Shown here: positions 27,803 through 36,491 of the stretch, in pieces | Layout: every line of letters begins with the position of its first letter | Position numbering within the stretch: the stretch's first letter is position 1 | From: Bacteroidota bacterium | GTDB lineage: Bacteria; Bacteroidota; Bacteroidia; B-17B0; Aurantibacillaceae | Assembly: GCA_021156365.1 (NCBI GenBank) | Contig: JAJNDK010000006.1 | Span: forward strand, 186,001 to 250,000 | Length of the DNA: 64,000 bases | Direction: 5' to 3' | Made by a program: the position numbers and the translations under genes | The notes under the pieces: generated by a model | What the model was told of the DNA's origin: nothing | Databases searched by the model: none | What the model saw: only the letters and a program-made list of their open reading frames with translations

Positions 27803-28738
27803 TTACATCATATTTCCCCGCTTAGCCAGGTAGGCTTTTAGTATGGTATCGAAGCCCTCGTTGATGTTTGCCTCAATAAGATCAATGCGATACTGGGCGC
27901 ATTTCAGCTTCAGGTCTTCGTAAAAGGCAGCCATTTTGGTCAGGTACTGTTGTCTTACGTCGGTCGGATTCACCTTCAGCTCCTGCCCGGTTTCCATATC
28001 AACGAAGCGATACGGCCGGTTTTCGAAATCAAAGTCGATCTCCTTTTGTTTATCGGTAACGTGGAAAAGGACTACCTCGTGCTTCTTGTGTCTCAGGTGC
28101 TGCAAAGCCGAGAACAGGTATTCGGTATCCGTGCCGGTTTCGAACATATCACTGAAAAGAACCACTAATGAGCGTTTGTGGATCGTTTCGGCTATCTGGT
28201 GCAGTGCTTCTGCAATGTTCGTATCTCTCCGGTTTTCGGGCTGATGATGCTCTAAAAGCTTTTCCAGCTCACTGTAGAGCATTTTATGATGAACAGTGCT
28301 CGAGCGGGCATTGAAATGGGTTTTTACCTCATTGTCAAAAATGCTCAGGCCTACTGCATCGCGTTGTTTTTTCAGCAATTCGATCAGAGCCGCTGCACAT
28401 TTGATGGAAAATACGATCTTGTTTTCCTGGTCTTTCAGGTCGGTACCTTCCAGGAAAGGGAAATACATGGAAGAAGAAGAATCGATCACTATCTGGCAGC
28501 GAAGGTTGGTTTCTTCTTCATAGCGTTTCACAAATAATTTATCGCTGCGGGCAAACAGTTTCCAGTCCATATGCCGGGTCGACTCACCTTTGTTGTAAAG
28601 CCGGTGTTCGGCAAATTCTACCGAAAATCCATGGAAAGGGCTTTTGTGAAGGCCTGTAATGAACCCTTCCACCACTTGCTTGGCAAGTAGCTCGAGCCCT
28701 GAAAACTGGCGGATCCGTTGTTCGTGAAATATGCTCAT
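27803..28738 (-). CDS. DUF58 domain-containing protein
   Basis: A 311-residue cytoplasmic protein: basic N-terminal part, then the DUF58 signature HRLYNKGESTRHMDWKLFARSDKLFVK (in part) and a von Willebrand A-like region with the MIDAS motif DSSSSM near residues 95-100. DUF58 proteins usually work with MoxR AAA ATPases in protein-complex assembly, but no moxR or batA-type gene adjoins it here. It lies 64 nt downstream of trxA behind a hairpin terminator, so it relies on read-through or an unseen promoter. Confidence 0.9.
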   Translation of the reverse strand: MSIFHEQRIRQFSGLELLAKQVVEGFITGLHKSPFHGFSVEFAEHRLYNKGESTRHMDWKLFARSDKLFVKRYEEETNLRCQIVIDSSSSMYFPFLEGTDLKDQENKIVFSIKCAAALIELLKKQRDAVGLSIFDNEVKTHFNARSSTVHHKMLYSELEKLLEHHQPENRRDTNIAEALHQIAETIHKRSLVVLFSDMFETGTDTEYLFSALQHLRHKKHEVVLFHVTDKQKEIDFDFENRPYRFVDMETGQELKVNPTDVRQQYLTKMAAFYEDLKLKCAQYRIDLIEANINEGFDTILKAYLAKRGNMM

Positions 28739-28746
28739 AAATGAAA

Positions 28747-28784
28747 AAAGGCTGTCTCCCGATGCTTTGGGTAAAACAGCCTTT
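28747..28784 (-). terminator. Terminator after trxA
   Basis: AAAGGCTGT (28747-28755) and ACAGCCTTT (28776-28784) form a perfect 9-bp stem. On the minus strand it ends in a run of six T, 9 nt before the DUF58 start. Confidence 0.8.
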
Positions 28785-28801
28785 ATGAAGTTTTTATCGG
28801 A

Positions 28802-29119
28802 TTAAAGGTGTGCCTGAAGCTTTGCAACCAATGCTGCTTTCGGAACTGCGCCTACTTGTTTGTCAACGATCTCCCCGTTTTTGAAGATCAATAAAGTAGG
28901 GATGTTACGGATCCCGTAGTTCTGAGAGATCGCAGAATTATGATCCACGTTCACTTTACCTACAACTGCCTGCCCGGCAAAATCTTTGGATATTTCTTCT
29001 ACGATCGGTCCAACCATTCTGCATGGTCCGCACCATTCTGCCCAAAAATCTACTAATACAGGTTTATCTGATTTAAGTACCAATTCCTCAAAATTGCTAT
29101 CTGTTATTTCAAGTGCCAT
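28802..29119 (-). CDS. trxA: Thioredoxin
   Basis: A small thiol-disulphide reductant, 105 residues. It has VLVDFWAEWCGPCRMVGPIVEE with the catalytic WCGPC (Cys 31/34 region), the cis-proline segment YGIRNIPTLLIFKNGE, and no signal peptide, so it is cytoplasmic. Single gene followed by a terminator. Confidence 0.97.
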   Translation of the reverse strand: MALEITDSNFEELVLKSDKPVLVDFWAEWCGPCRMVGPIVEEISKDFAGQAVVGKVNVDHNSAISQNYGIRNIPTLLIFKNGEIVDKQVGAVPKAALVAKLQAHL

Positions 29120-29214
29120 AATTATTTGTGTTTTTTAAAGGATTAAAAATTTTATAAATATACTTCGTATTCCCCTCTTATCAATCATTAAACCAATTAA
29201 AACTTTCTGACAAA

Positions 29215-29244
29215 TTGGCTTTTGGTGTTAAAAAATTAAAATTG
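29215..29244 (+). promoter_or_regulatory. Candidate promoter of the 3-hydroxybutyrate dehydrogenase gene
   Basis: TTG (29215-29217), a 19-nt spacer, and TAAAATTG (7 of 8 matches) at 29237-29244. The predicted leader is about 45 nt. Confidence 0.5.
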
Positions 29245-29293
29245 TATCATTACAGCTATATTAAAAAACCTCTTTAAAAAATTTAAATTCACT

Positions 29294-30064
29294 ATGACAC
29301 GTACAGTACTTATTACCGGAAGCACCAGCGGAATCGGCCTGGGCATCGCAATTGAATTTGCCAAAGAAAAATACAATATCGTTTTCAACGGGCTGGAACC
29401 AAACGGACCTGAAATAGCAGCAGACATAGCAAAACAATATGGCATACAAAGCCTGTTTTTCCCTGCCAATATGCTAAAGCCTGAGGAGCTGAAAGACATG
29501 GTGAATAAATCGACAGAGAAATTCGGGAAAATAGATGTTTTGGTATGTAATGCAGGTATCCAATTCGTTTCTCCTATCGATGAATTTCCGGAAGAAAAAT
29601 GGAACGCTATTATGGGCATCAATCTTTCTTCTGCATTTCATTTGAGCAAGGCGGTATGGCCAAAAATGAAAGAACAGAAATTCGGCAGGATCATCAACAT
29701 CGCTTCGGCACATGGATTGGTGGCATCGGAATTCAAATCGGCGTATGTGGCTGCCAAGCACGGAGTAGTGGGACTTACAAAAGTATTAGGACTGGAAGGC
29801 GCTCCGTTCAACATTACTGCAAATGCCATCTGCCCCGGTTATGTGAAAACGCCTTTAGTGGACAAACAAATTGCTGATCAGGCAAAAGCACACAACATGA
29901 GCGAAACGGATGTGGTAAACAAAGTAATGCTGTACAAACAGGCGGTGAAAGAATTTGTACCTGTGGAAACTTTGGGTAAACTGGCTGTATTCCTTGCATC
30001 TGATGGCGCACAAACGATCACCGGTACAGCAATGCCTGTGGATGGCGGTTGGAATGCGCAATAA
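29294..30064 (+). CDS. bdhA: 3-hydroxybutyrate dehydrogenase (SDR family)
   Basis: Interconverts 3-hydroxybutyrate and acetoacetate with NAD. The 256 residues form a classical short-chain dehydrogenase: cofactor motif TGSTSGIG (residues 8-15), NAG near 88, and the catalytic Ser plus YVAAK. The end PVDGGWNAQ and the insertion with NKVMLYKQAVKEFV are characteristic of BdhA within the SDR family. Acetoacetate also arises from the fumarylacetoacetase encoded near the start of the window, though the genes are not linked. A strong bidirectional terminator follows. Confidence 0.88.
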   Translation: MTRTVLITGSTSGIGLGIAIEFAKEKYNIVFNGLEPNGPEIAADIAKQYGIQSLFFPANMLKPEELKDMVNKSTEKFGKIDVLVCNAGIQFVSPIDEFPEEKWNAIMGINLSSAFHLSKAVWPKMKEQKFGRIINIASAHGLVASEFKSAYVAAKHGVVGLTKVLGLEGAPFNITANAICPGYVKTPLVDKQIADQAKAHNMSETDVVNKVMLYKQAVKEFVPVETLGKLAVFLASDGAQTITGTAMPVDGGWNAQ

Positions 30065-30085
30065 AGAGAAAGAGATTTTAATAAG

Positions 30086-30113
30086 AAAGGCGCTGATATT
30101 ATTCAGCGCCTTT
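30086..30113. terminator. Bidirectional terminator
   Basis: AAAGGCGCTGA (30086-30096) and TCAGCGCCTTT (30103-30113) form a perfect 11-bp stem with a six-base loop, with A and T runs on its flanks. It serves bdhA and the convergent 77-residue gene. Confidence 0.9.
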
Positions 30114-30115
30114 TT

Positions 30116-30349
30116 TTATTTCGTGCTTTCCTGCAATTGCAGGTACATCTCATTAAAACGCTTCCTCACGTTTTCTATAAAAGCATCATTGACGATCTCT
30201 TTTATATGCTCCAGTCCTTTTACCTGCTCCGTCGTAAATTTGAAGGCCTGCTCCATAGGGCCGGCCTCAAATTTTACGATGTATTTTTCATTCATCTGAA
30301 AAACAGATATGCTGATAGAAGGGTGAGGTATGCTTGCAATGATCCGCAT
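30116..30349 (-). CDS. Conserved small protein of unknown function (77 residues)
   Basis: A soluble 77-residue protein: MRIIASIPHPSISISVFQMN, then KYIVKFEAGPMEQAFKF and a helical C-terminal half rich in Glu and Asn. I recall similar stand-alone proteins of about 75 residues in other Bacteroidota, but no function is assigned. It begins 4 nt after the stop of the giant repeat protein gene and ends at the shared terminator, so it is the last gene of that operon and may be translationally coupled. Confidence 0.7.
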   Translation of the reverse strand: MRIIASIPHPSISISVFQMNEKYIVKFEAGPMEQAFKFTTEQVKGLEHIKEIVNDAFIENVRKRFNEMYLQLQESTK

Positions 30350-30353
30350 TGTT

Positions 30354-33300
30354 CTACTGAGGTTTTATGGTTCTCGGTGCAGGACCGCTTGGCTCTCCAA
30401 CTTTTGGTTCCGTTTTCGTTTCTTCTTTTGGTTTGGTTTCCTCTTTTTTAGGTTGGATCACACGCGGTGAATTCGTTTGTGGCGTGGTCGTTGGTTCCGT
30501 CGCTTTCGGAGCCGTGGTTGTTGTCGTAGCCGGTGTCACCTTCGGTTGTTGAGTTGTAGGCGTTATCGTTTGCGTTTTAGGTGGCTCTACCTTCGGAGTC
30601 GTAATGATCTTTGGAGTGGTAGTGTTTCCCGGTTTGCTTCCGGTAGAACATGGCCCCTGCGAATCGCCGTGTGCCTGGTGTGCAGGCCATGCGCTTGTAG
30701 GGATCTGTATTTGCTGCGGATTGCTGGTGTTGCCCGGAGGATAGTGACAAATGGTGATCATCGGATCGTTGTTATTATTATTTCCGTTTCCATTCCCATT
30801 TCCTCCATTGTTATTTCCTCCGCTATTGGTAGCGCAACTACCCTGGTAATCGCCATGTGCCTGGTGAGTAGCCCAGTCGCTGGTAGGTATCTGGATCGTT
30901 TGCGGCGTACTATTAGGACCGTTCGGGTAATGGCAGATGGTGATGAGATCCGTAGTTGCATTCTCTCTCGGCGGTTCCTCGTATTTGAATGTTACTGTTT
31001 TCGAATCATTTCCGCCTGCATTGGTAGCACTTACCGTAAATGTAGTATAGGTATTCGTTAGGGTATAGCTGAAAGCAAATGCCAGCGTATTCGGATTGTA
31101 AGTGAATGGGATCGTTCCACCGTTATCGGAAACAACGTTGATCTCGCTGGAAGAAGAAACATTCTGTATCGTAGCAGTAACACTGATCTCTTTCTTATTG
31201 GTCTTGAAAGGGCTTTCCGTTGGTTTGATGATCGTGATGGAAGGAGCAGGAGGCATTTTCCGGAAGATCGCTACCGTTTTACTATCCGATCCTGCAGTGT
31301 TGGTACCGGTGATAACAACCGTATTGTTCCCGTAATTCAGGTTGGCATCGAAACTTACATTGCCGTTATTGTACATAAAAGTAGTAACGGATGCCCCGTT
31401 CACGGTAATGGATACCTGTGATGACATGGTAATGAACGTAATATTGGCAGTCACTGTTTGTGTACTGTTTCCGGTAGTACCGTTGTTAGAGGTAATAGTA
31501 ACAACCGGTTTAGGGGAGAGGTTGCCAGGATTGGAAATTCCACCCAGCTTGTTGTAAACGATCGTTACTGTTTTGCTGTCGTATCCCGCTGCATTCGTTC
31601 CTGTGATCGTAACCGTATTATTGCCGATGTTCAGATTGGCATTCAGGGTTACTGTTCCATTGTTGAAAGTGAAATTGGTTGTTGCAGTTCCGTTCACCTG
31701 CACGTTTACCTGTGATGCAGTAAATACATTGGTTACAGTTGCCACAATATTTTGTACGGCTAAACCGGTGGTTGAATTGACTGTAGAAGGTGTAATGAAG
31801 GTTACTACCGGTTTGTCAATACCTGTTTCTGCCTGTCTTGGTTTGGTATAGTCAATATACGCTGTTTTGGTATCGCTGCCTGCAGCATTGGTACCGGTAA
31901 TTTTAACCGTATTATTGCCTAATGTGAGGTTAGCTGTGAAAGCCACATTCCCATTAGCGAAGGTAAAGTTAGTGACCGGCGCATTGTTCACCAGCACATT
32001 CACCTGTGTAGCGTTGATCACATTGGTCACCGTTGCAGTAATTGGCTGTGTAGACAGCATAGTAGTGGTAATCCCGTTTCCAGCTGGAGTAGTGATGGTT
32101 ACTACCGGCTTATCGATGCCGGCATTCACACTGGTTTTGTTATACTGGATACTGATCGTTTTGCTGTCTGTTCCCGCAGCATTTGTTCCTGTTACCGTTA
32201 CCGTGTTATTACCAATATTCAGATTGGCAGTGAAACTTACATTGCCATTGCTGAAGCTAAAGTTCGGTACAGCAATTCCGTTCACCGTTACATTTACCTG
32301 AGTAGCATTGATCACGTTGGTCACATTGGCAAGTACCTGCTGTGTAGCGGTGTTTACAGTTGAATTAACGGTAGATGGTGTGGTTATAATAACAACAGGT
32401 TTCTCAATACCTGTATTCACTGCAGTTTTGTTGTACAGGATAGTTACTGTTTTACTGTCAGAACCTGCCGTATTTGTTCCTGTAATGGCTACGGTATTGT
32501 TTCCTAAATTCAGGTTGGCAGTGAGATTTACATTTCCATTGCTGAAGCTGAAATTACCTGTAGCTACACCATTCACCAGCACACTTACCTGTGATGCATT
32601 GATCACATTGGTCACCGTTGCAGTGATGTTTTGAGATACACTGGTCACCGTTGAATTTGTTGTGCCCGGATTGGTTATCGTAACAACCGGTTTGTCGATG
32701 CCGGCATTCACACTTGTTTTATTATAAAGGATGGTCACTGTTTTACTGTCAGAACCAGCAGCGTTCGTTCCGGTGATCGTTACTGTATTGTTACCTATAT
32801 TCAAATTCGCCGTGAAATTTACAGTACCGTTATTGAAGCTGAAATTACCTGTAGCCATACCATTCACCAGCACACTCACCTGCGATGCATTGATCACATT
32901 GGTTACGGTTGCAGTAATGGTTTGAGCAGCATTGGCTACTGCTGAATTTTGGGTATTAGGTGTGGTGATCGTAACTACAGGCTTGTTAATGCCCGCATTC
33001 ACAGCCGATTTGTTGTAGGTTATAGATACTGTTTTACTGTCGGAGCCTGCTGTATTTGTTCCTGTTACAGTTACAGTGTTGTTCCCCAGATTCAGGTTGG
33101 CTGTTAATGTTACTGCACCGTTATTATAGCTAAAGCTGCTCGTCGGAACTCCGTTGATCAATACAGCCGCCTGTGAGGCACTCGTAATGTTGGTAATGGT
33201 AGCTACAATGGCCTGGCTCGGCACCAGTGTGGTAGTGTTTGCGCTACCCGGATTGGTGATCGTAACAACAGGTTTTGGTAATAGGGTAGCCGTACCGAGC

Positions 33301-36290
33301 TTTTTCATGAAGGTCATCACAACAGTCTTGCTATCGCTTCCGCCGCTGTTCGTTCCTTTGATCGTATAGGTATTACTCCCCGATGCAAGCGTAACACTGA
33401 AAGTCACAATATGTGTTACATTATCGTAAGTGAACGGAACAGCTGTAGCCCCCGATGTGATATTAATATCAGAAGCTGTATTTACATTCAGTACTTCGGC
33501 TGTAACCGTATACGTTTGTGTAGGTGAAAGGAAAGGAGAAACCTGTGGGTTCAGTACGGTTACGATCGGTAATAATACTGTCGGCTGTGTAAAGCGCTCT
33601 ATAACCTGTGTTTTACTGTCGCTGCCTCCCTGGTTCGAAACGGCAATGGTAATGATATTGCTTCCAAGGTTCAGATTTACCGGCACTTCTACTTCTTTGG
33701 TAATTGTATTGAATGTAAAGTTAGAAGCGGCACCGTTTACACTTACTGTTACTTCTGCCTGTGAGTTGACATTAACAGTAGTCGCTTTCACCAGGAACTG
33801 TGCATCGGAAGTGATCAAAGGGTTGCTGGCTGGATTCACAATGGTTACGGAAGGTTTTGGAATTGCAGTAACAGGAACAGAGTAGTTGATCGTTAATGAC
33901 TTGGTATCACTGCCTGCCTGATTGGTCGCCGTGATCACAAAGGTATTGGCTCCCTGGTTCAGGTTCGGGGAGAACATGATCTGCTGCGCCGCGGCGTTGT
34001 GTGTAAAAGGAACTGTCACATTGTTGCCATCGGTAATTGTTATCGTTTTCGAGGTGTTCACATTCAGGATCTGTGCAAGTACATTTCCGGGTGTAACACT
34101 TGTAGCGAACGGATTTACGCCCGGATTCAGTATAGTGATCACAGGTTTTGCCATCGCTGCATCTTTACGCTCGATCGTCTGGGTTTTGCTGTCGTTGCCA
34201 AAATTATTTGCCGCGGATATTTTAACCGTATTCATTCCTACATTCAGTGTTACAGGAATAGTTACCGTTTGATTGCTGGTATTATACGTGAAAGGAACAA
34301 TCGCATTGTTGACCAGCACGGAAATATTGCTTTGATCGGCTACATTGGCAACCGTTGCAATAACGTTGGCAGAAGCAGAATTGCTTGCACTCGGATTCAC
34401 GCCCGGGTTGATGATCGTTACAAGTGGTGGGGAGCCCGCTTCTTTGTAATTGATCGTAGCTGTTTTTGTATCAGAGCCTGCATTGTTCGTTCCGGTTACA
34501 ACAACCGTATTCGAGCCTGTGTTCAGGTTGGTTGTGAAATTCACAAAACCATACTGGTTGAAGGTGAAATTCGTTACCGGCATTCCGTTGAACTGAATAT
34601 TTACCTGGTTAGCAGAACTTACGTTTGATACATGTGCCGTTACATAAAACACCGGGTTAATGGATTGGAACGGAGAAGAAGAAGGATTATTAAAAGAAAC
34701 CACCGGTTTTTGTTCGGCAGGAGGAATGATAACAGGTGTGGTCGGGTTCACCGGATTGTAGGTTACAAATACCTGTTGTGCATCGTTCCCGGCTGTGTTA
34801 TATGCACTCACAATAACGGCGTTATTGCCCTGGATCAACGGCGCTACAAAACTTACCGAACCATTGTACGGATTGAAATTAAAGTTGGTGATAGCATATC
34901 CGTTGGCCGAAATAGCGATGTTGGAGCTTCCGGATACATTTGCCACAGATGCATTCACGTTTACGGAAGGAGAGCTTGTAATGTAATTGTTAGAAGGATA
35001 AGTGATCAGAACTTTTGGCGGGAGTTCCTGTATTTGTGTTGGATTGGTAACTACCGGGTTTTGCGGATTCGCATAATTAATGGTTAATGATTCATTGTCC
35101 TGTCCTGCCGGGCTACTTGCCACAATGTTCACCTGGTTAGCTCCCGGAGCGAGATATGTTTCAAACGAGAAAGATCCGTTGTTCGGATTAAAGCTGAATC
35201 CATTGGCAGGAGCAGAACCGTTAATGGTTATGTTCAGCTGATTGGCAGAATTGATGTATTGCGCTACACCTGTAACCTGTTGTGTCGGGTTGGTAGTAGT
35301 GTGTGGATTAGCGGAGGGAGAATAGATGGAAATGATAGGTTTAGGCTGGTTGTTAGCGGTTGTATAGGTATTCGGGTCCGTTTGAACCGTTGTTGTATTG
35401 GTAGTGGTTGTGTTCGGGTTGGTGTTGTAGGAACCACGTGCCCTGCCCCAGATAGTAAAGATCAGATTGGCAGCCGTATAATGATAAATATCGTTTTTAA
35501 GTGGCTTCGGAGAAGAGGCTGCATATTGCTGCCCGTCCAGTGTATTCGTAAAAGGGAAAGAAACTTTGTGCTCTATTACAAAAGCAACATGTTTGCTGAA
35601 ACGGATCCCGACACCAATCCCGAGAGAAGGTGTAAAAACGAAGGAACCGTCTTTATTATTCCCGTCTGCATAGGTTTCGAAAGTAGCATTACCGCTGTTA
35701 TAGAACGATTTTACATTGGAAACAGACGGAGAGGCAGGCAATTTCGTGAAATCATAAACGTGGCTGGAATCATCCAGTGCATTGATACGGGTTTTGTATT
35801 TGGTGACACCAAGTCCGCCAAAAACATGGAAAATGAAACGGGTTCTTTTTTCCATTGCCGGAAAATTCAGCTTCAGCTCCAGGTCGCCCTCCGCAAGATG
35901 TGTGAAATAATTGTTGTAGAAATAGCCAGGGGTGCTGTCGTATCTTACAATGCTGTTGTGTGTACCATTGAGAGCCTGGTTGAATTCCAGTGCGTCGTTC
36001 TTGGTATTGTCATATCCCGTGCTGTTACCACTGAGGTAGCGAAATCCGAGTGAGAACCCGAGTGGTGCATCTTCCCTGCGGTTGAGGATGCGTTCGATAT
36101 TAAAACCACCGGCTAAGCCTGCATAATTTTTTTTAAGGTCGCTGGTCTGCCAGGTTCCACCTCCGTTGAGGCCCAACCGCCATTTCGGGTATTTGTCGGA
36201 GCTCAGGTACGTACTCTGGGAAAATCCCTGGAAAAGTGTTCCGAAAATAAATAAAAGGTTAAGAATAGTGCGGGTAGAAATTGTTCTCAT
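30354..36290 (-). CDS. Giant cell-surface protein: N-terminal beta-barrel-like domain, about 15 Ig-like repeats, two Cys/His motifs, Pro/Thr tail
   Basis: A 1978-residue exported protein. Order: signal peptide (1-24, ending GFSQ); outer-membrane barrel-like domain (about 30-285) with Gly/aromatic strands such as LGLNGGGTW and SLGIGVGIRF; about 15 tandem Ig-like repeats of 90-100 residues (about 315-1770), each beginning KPVVTI.NP and ending NNTV.ITGTN.AGSDSKTV; two copies of a CHYPxG...HGDxxGxC motif (about 1783-1818 and 1845-1880) joined by an Asn/Gly linker; then a Pro/Thr/Lys-rich tail. No type IX sorting domain is present, which fits anchoring by the barrel. The ATG at 36290 is preferred over a TTG 21 nt upstream because the signal peptide then starts normally. 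The number of strands in the barrel and the ligand are not known. Confidence 0.85.
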   Translation of the reverse strand: MRTISTRTILNLLFIFGTLFQGFSQSTYLSSDKYPKWRLGLNGGGTWQTSDLKKNYAGLAGGFNIERILNRREDAPLGFSLGFRYLSGNSTGYDNTKNDALEFNQALNGTHNSIVRYDSTPGYFYNNYFTHLAEGDLELKLNFPAMEKRTRFIFHVFGGLGVTKYKTRINALDDSSHVYDFTKLPASPSVSNVKSFYNSGNATFETYADGNNKDGSFVFTPSLGIGVGIRFSKHVAFVIEHKVSFPFTNTLDGQQYAASSPKPLKNDIYHYTAANLIFTIWGRARGSYNTNPNTTTTNTTTVQTDPNTYTTANNQPKPIISIYSPSANPHTTTNPTQQVTGVAQYINSANQLNITINGSAPANGFSFNPNNGSFSFETYLAPGANQVNIVASSPAGQDNESLTINYANPQNPVVTNPTQIQELPPKVLITYPSNNYITSSPSVNVNASVANVSGSSNIAISANGYAITNFNFNPYNGSVSFVAPLIQGNNAVIVSAYNTAGNDAQQVFVTYNPVNPTTPVIIPPAEQKPVVSFNNPSSSPFQSINPVFYVTAHVSNVSSANQVNIQFNGMPVTNFTFNQYGFVNFTTNLNTGSNTVVVTGTNNAGSDTKTATINYKEAGSPPLVTIINPGVNPSASNSASANVIATVANVADQSNISVLVNNAIVPFTYNTSNQTVTIPVTLNVGMNTVKISAANNFGNDSKTQTIERKDAAMAKPVITILNPGVNPFATSVTPGNVLAQILNVNTSKTITITDGNNVTVPFTHNAAAQQIMFSPNLNQGANTFVITATNQAGSDTKSLTINYSVPVTAIPKPSVTIVNPASNPLITSDAQFLVKATTVNVNSQAEVTVSVNGAASNFTFNTITKEVEVPVNLNLGSNIITIAVSNQGGSDSKTQVIERFTQPTVLLPIVTVLNPQVSPFLSPTQTYTVTAEVLNVNTASDINITSGATAVPFTYDNVTHIVTFSVTLASGSNTYTIKGTNSGGSDSKTVVMTFMKKLGTATLLPKPVVTITNPGSANTTTLVPSQAIVATITNITSASQAAVLINGVPTSSFSYNNGAVTLTANLNLGNNTVTVTGTNTAGSDSKTVSITYNKSAVNAGINKPVVTITTPNTQNSAVANAAQTITATVTNVINASQVSVLVNGMATGNFSFNNGTVNFTANLNIGNNTVTITGTNAAGSDSKTVTILYNKTSVNAGIDKPVVTITNPGTTNSTVTSVSQNITATVTNVINASQVSVLVNGVATGNFSFSNGNVNLTANLNLGNNTVAITGTNTAGSDSKTVTILYNKTAVNTGIEKPVVIITTPSTVNSTVNTATQQVLANVTNVINATQVNVTVNGIAVPNFSFSNGNVSFTANLNIGNNTVTVTGTNAAGTDSKTISIQYNKTSVNAGIDKPVVTITTPAGNGITTTMLSTQPITATVTNVINATQVNVLVNNAPVTNFTFANGNVAFTANLTLGNNTVKITGTNAAGSDTKTAYIDYTKPRQAETGIDKPVVTFITPSTVNSTTGLAVQNIVATVTNVFTASQVNVQVNGTATTNFTFNNGTVTLNANLNIGNNTVTITGTNAAGYDSKTVTIVYNKLGGISNPGNLSPKPVVTITSNNGTTGNSTQTVTANITFITMSSQVSITVNGASVTTFMYNNGNVSFDANLNYGNNTVVITGTNTAGSDSKTVAIFRKMPPAPSITIIKPTESPFKTNKKEISVTATIQNVSSSSEINVVSDNGGTIPFTYNPNTLAFAFSYTLTNTYTTFTVSATNAGGNDSKTVTFKYEEPPRENATTDLITICHYPNGPNSTPQTIQIPTSDWATHQAHGDYQGSCATNSGGNNNGGNGNGNGNNNNNDPMITICHYPPGNTSNPQQIQIPTSAWPAHQAHGDSQGPCSTGSKPGNTTTPKIITTPKVEPPKTQTITPTTQQPKVTPATTTTTAPKATEPTTTPQTNSPRVIQPKKEETKPKEETKTEPKVGEPSGPAPRTIKPQ
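30975..35345 (-). repeat. Tandem array of about 15 Ig-like coding repeats
   Basis: Repeats of about 270-300 bp encode the Ig-like modules of the giant surface protein. The six repeats at about 31520-33280 are the most alike: consecutive copies are 97 residues (291 bp) long with long shared stretches, for example VTNVINASQVSVLVNG in two adjacent copies. Outer repeats are more diverged. The same periodicity produces a ladder of spurious open frames on the other strand. Confidence 0.85.
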
Positions 36291-36403
36291 GATAAAGCGT
36301 TTGGTCGGCAAATTACATAATTTGTGCCAAAAATAAACAATTTGGTGATACCCGCCCAGGTATTGCCGATTAAAGGGGCGATACCTGCACTTTTTGCAAA
36401 TAA

Positions 36404-36437
36404 AAAAAGGATTTCCCTAAGCAGAAAATCCTTTTTT
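36404..36437. terminator. Terminator after the universal stress protein gene
   Basis: AAAAAGGATTT (36403-36413) pairs with AAATCCTTTTT (36426-36436), giving a stem with an A run and T run on its flanks. It lies between the stress-protein gene and the giant gene on the same strand. Confidence 0.75.
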
Positions 36438-36491
36438 ATGAGTTCATAAGGTCTTTGATCCGGCAGGTGTTTTGGCTGCCTGAAGATGTAA

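Noticed and set aside
31102-35087. Ladder of 60-150-codon open frames on the plus strand
   Set aside because: They are periodic antisense shadows of the Ig-like coding repeats on the minus strand.
30975-35345. CRISPR-like array suggested by the regular repeat spacing
   Set aside because: Repeats are 270-300 bp, in frame and coding, without short identical repeats and unique spacers.
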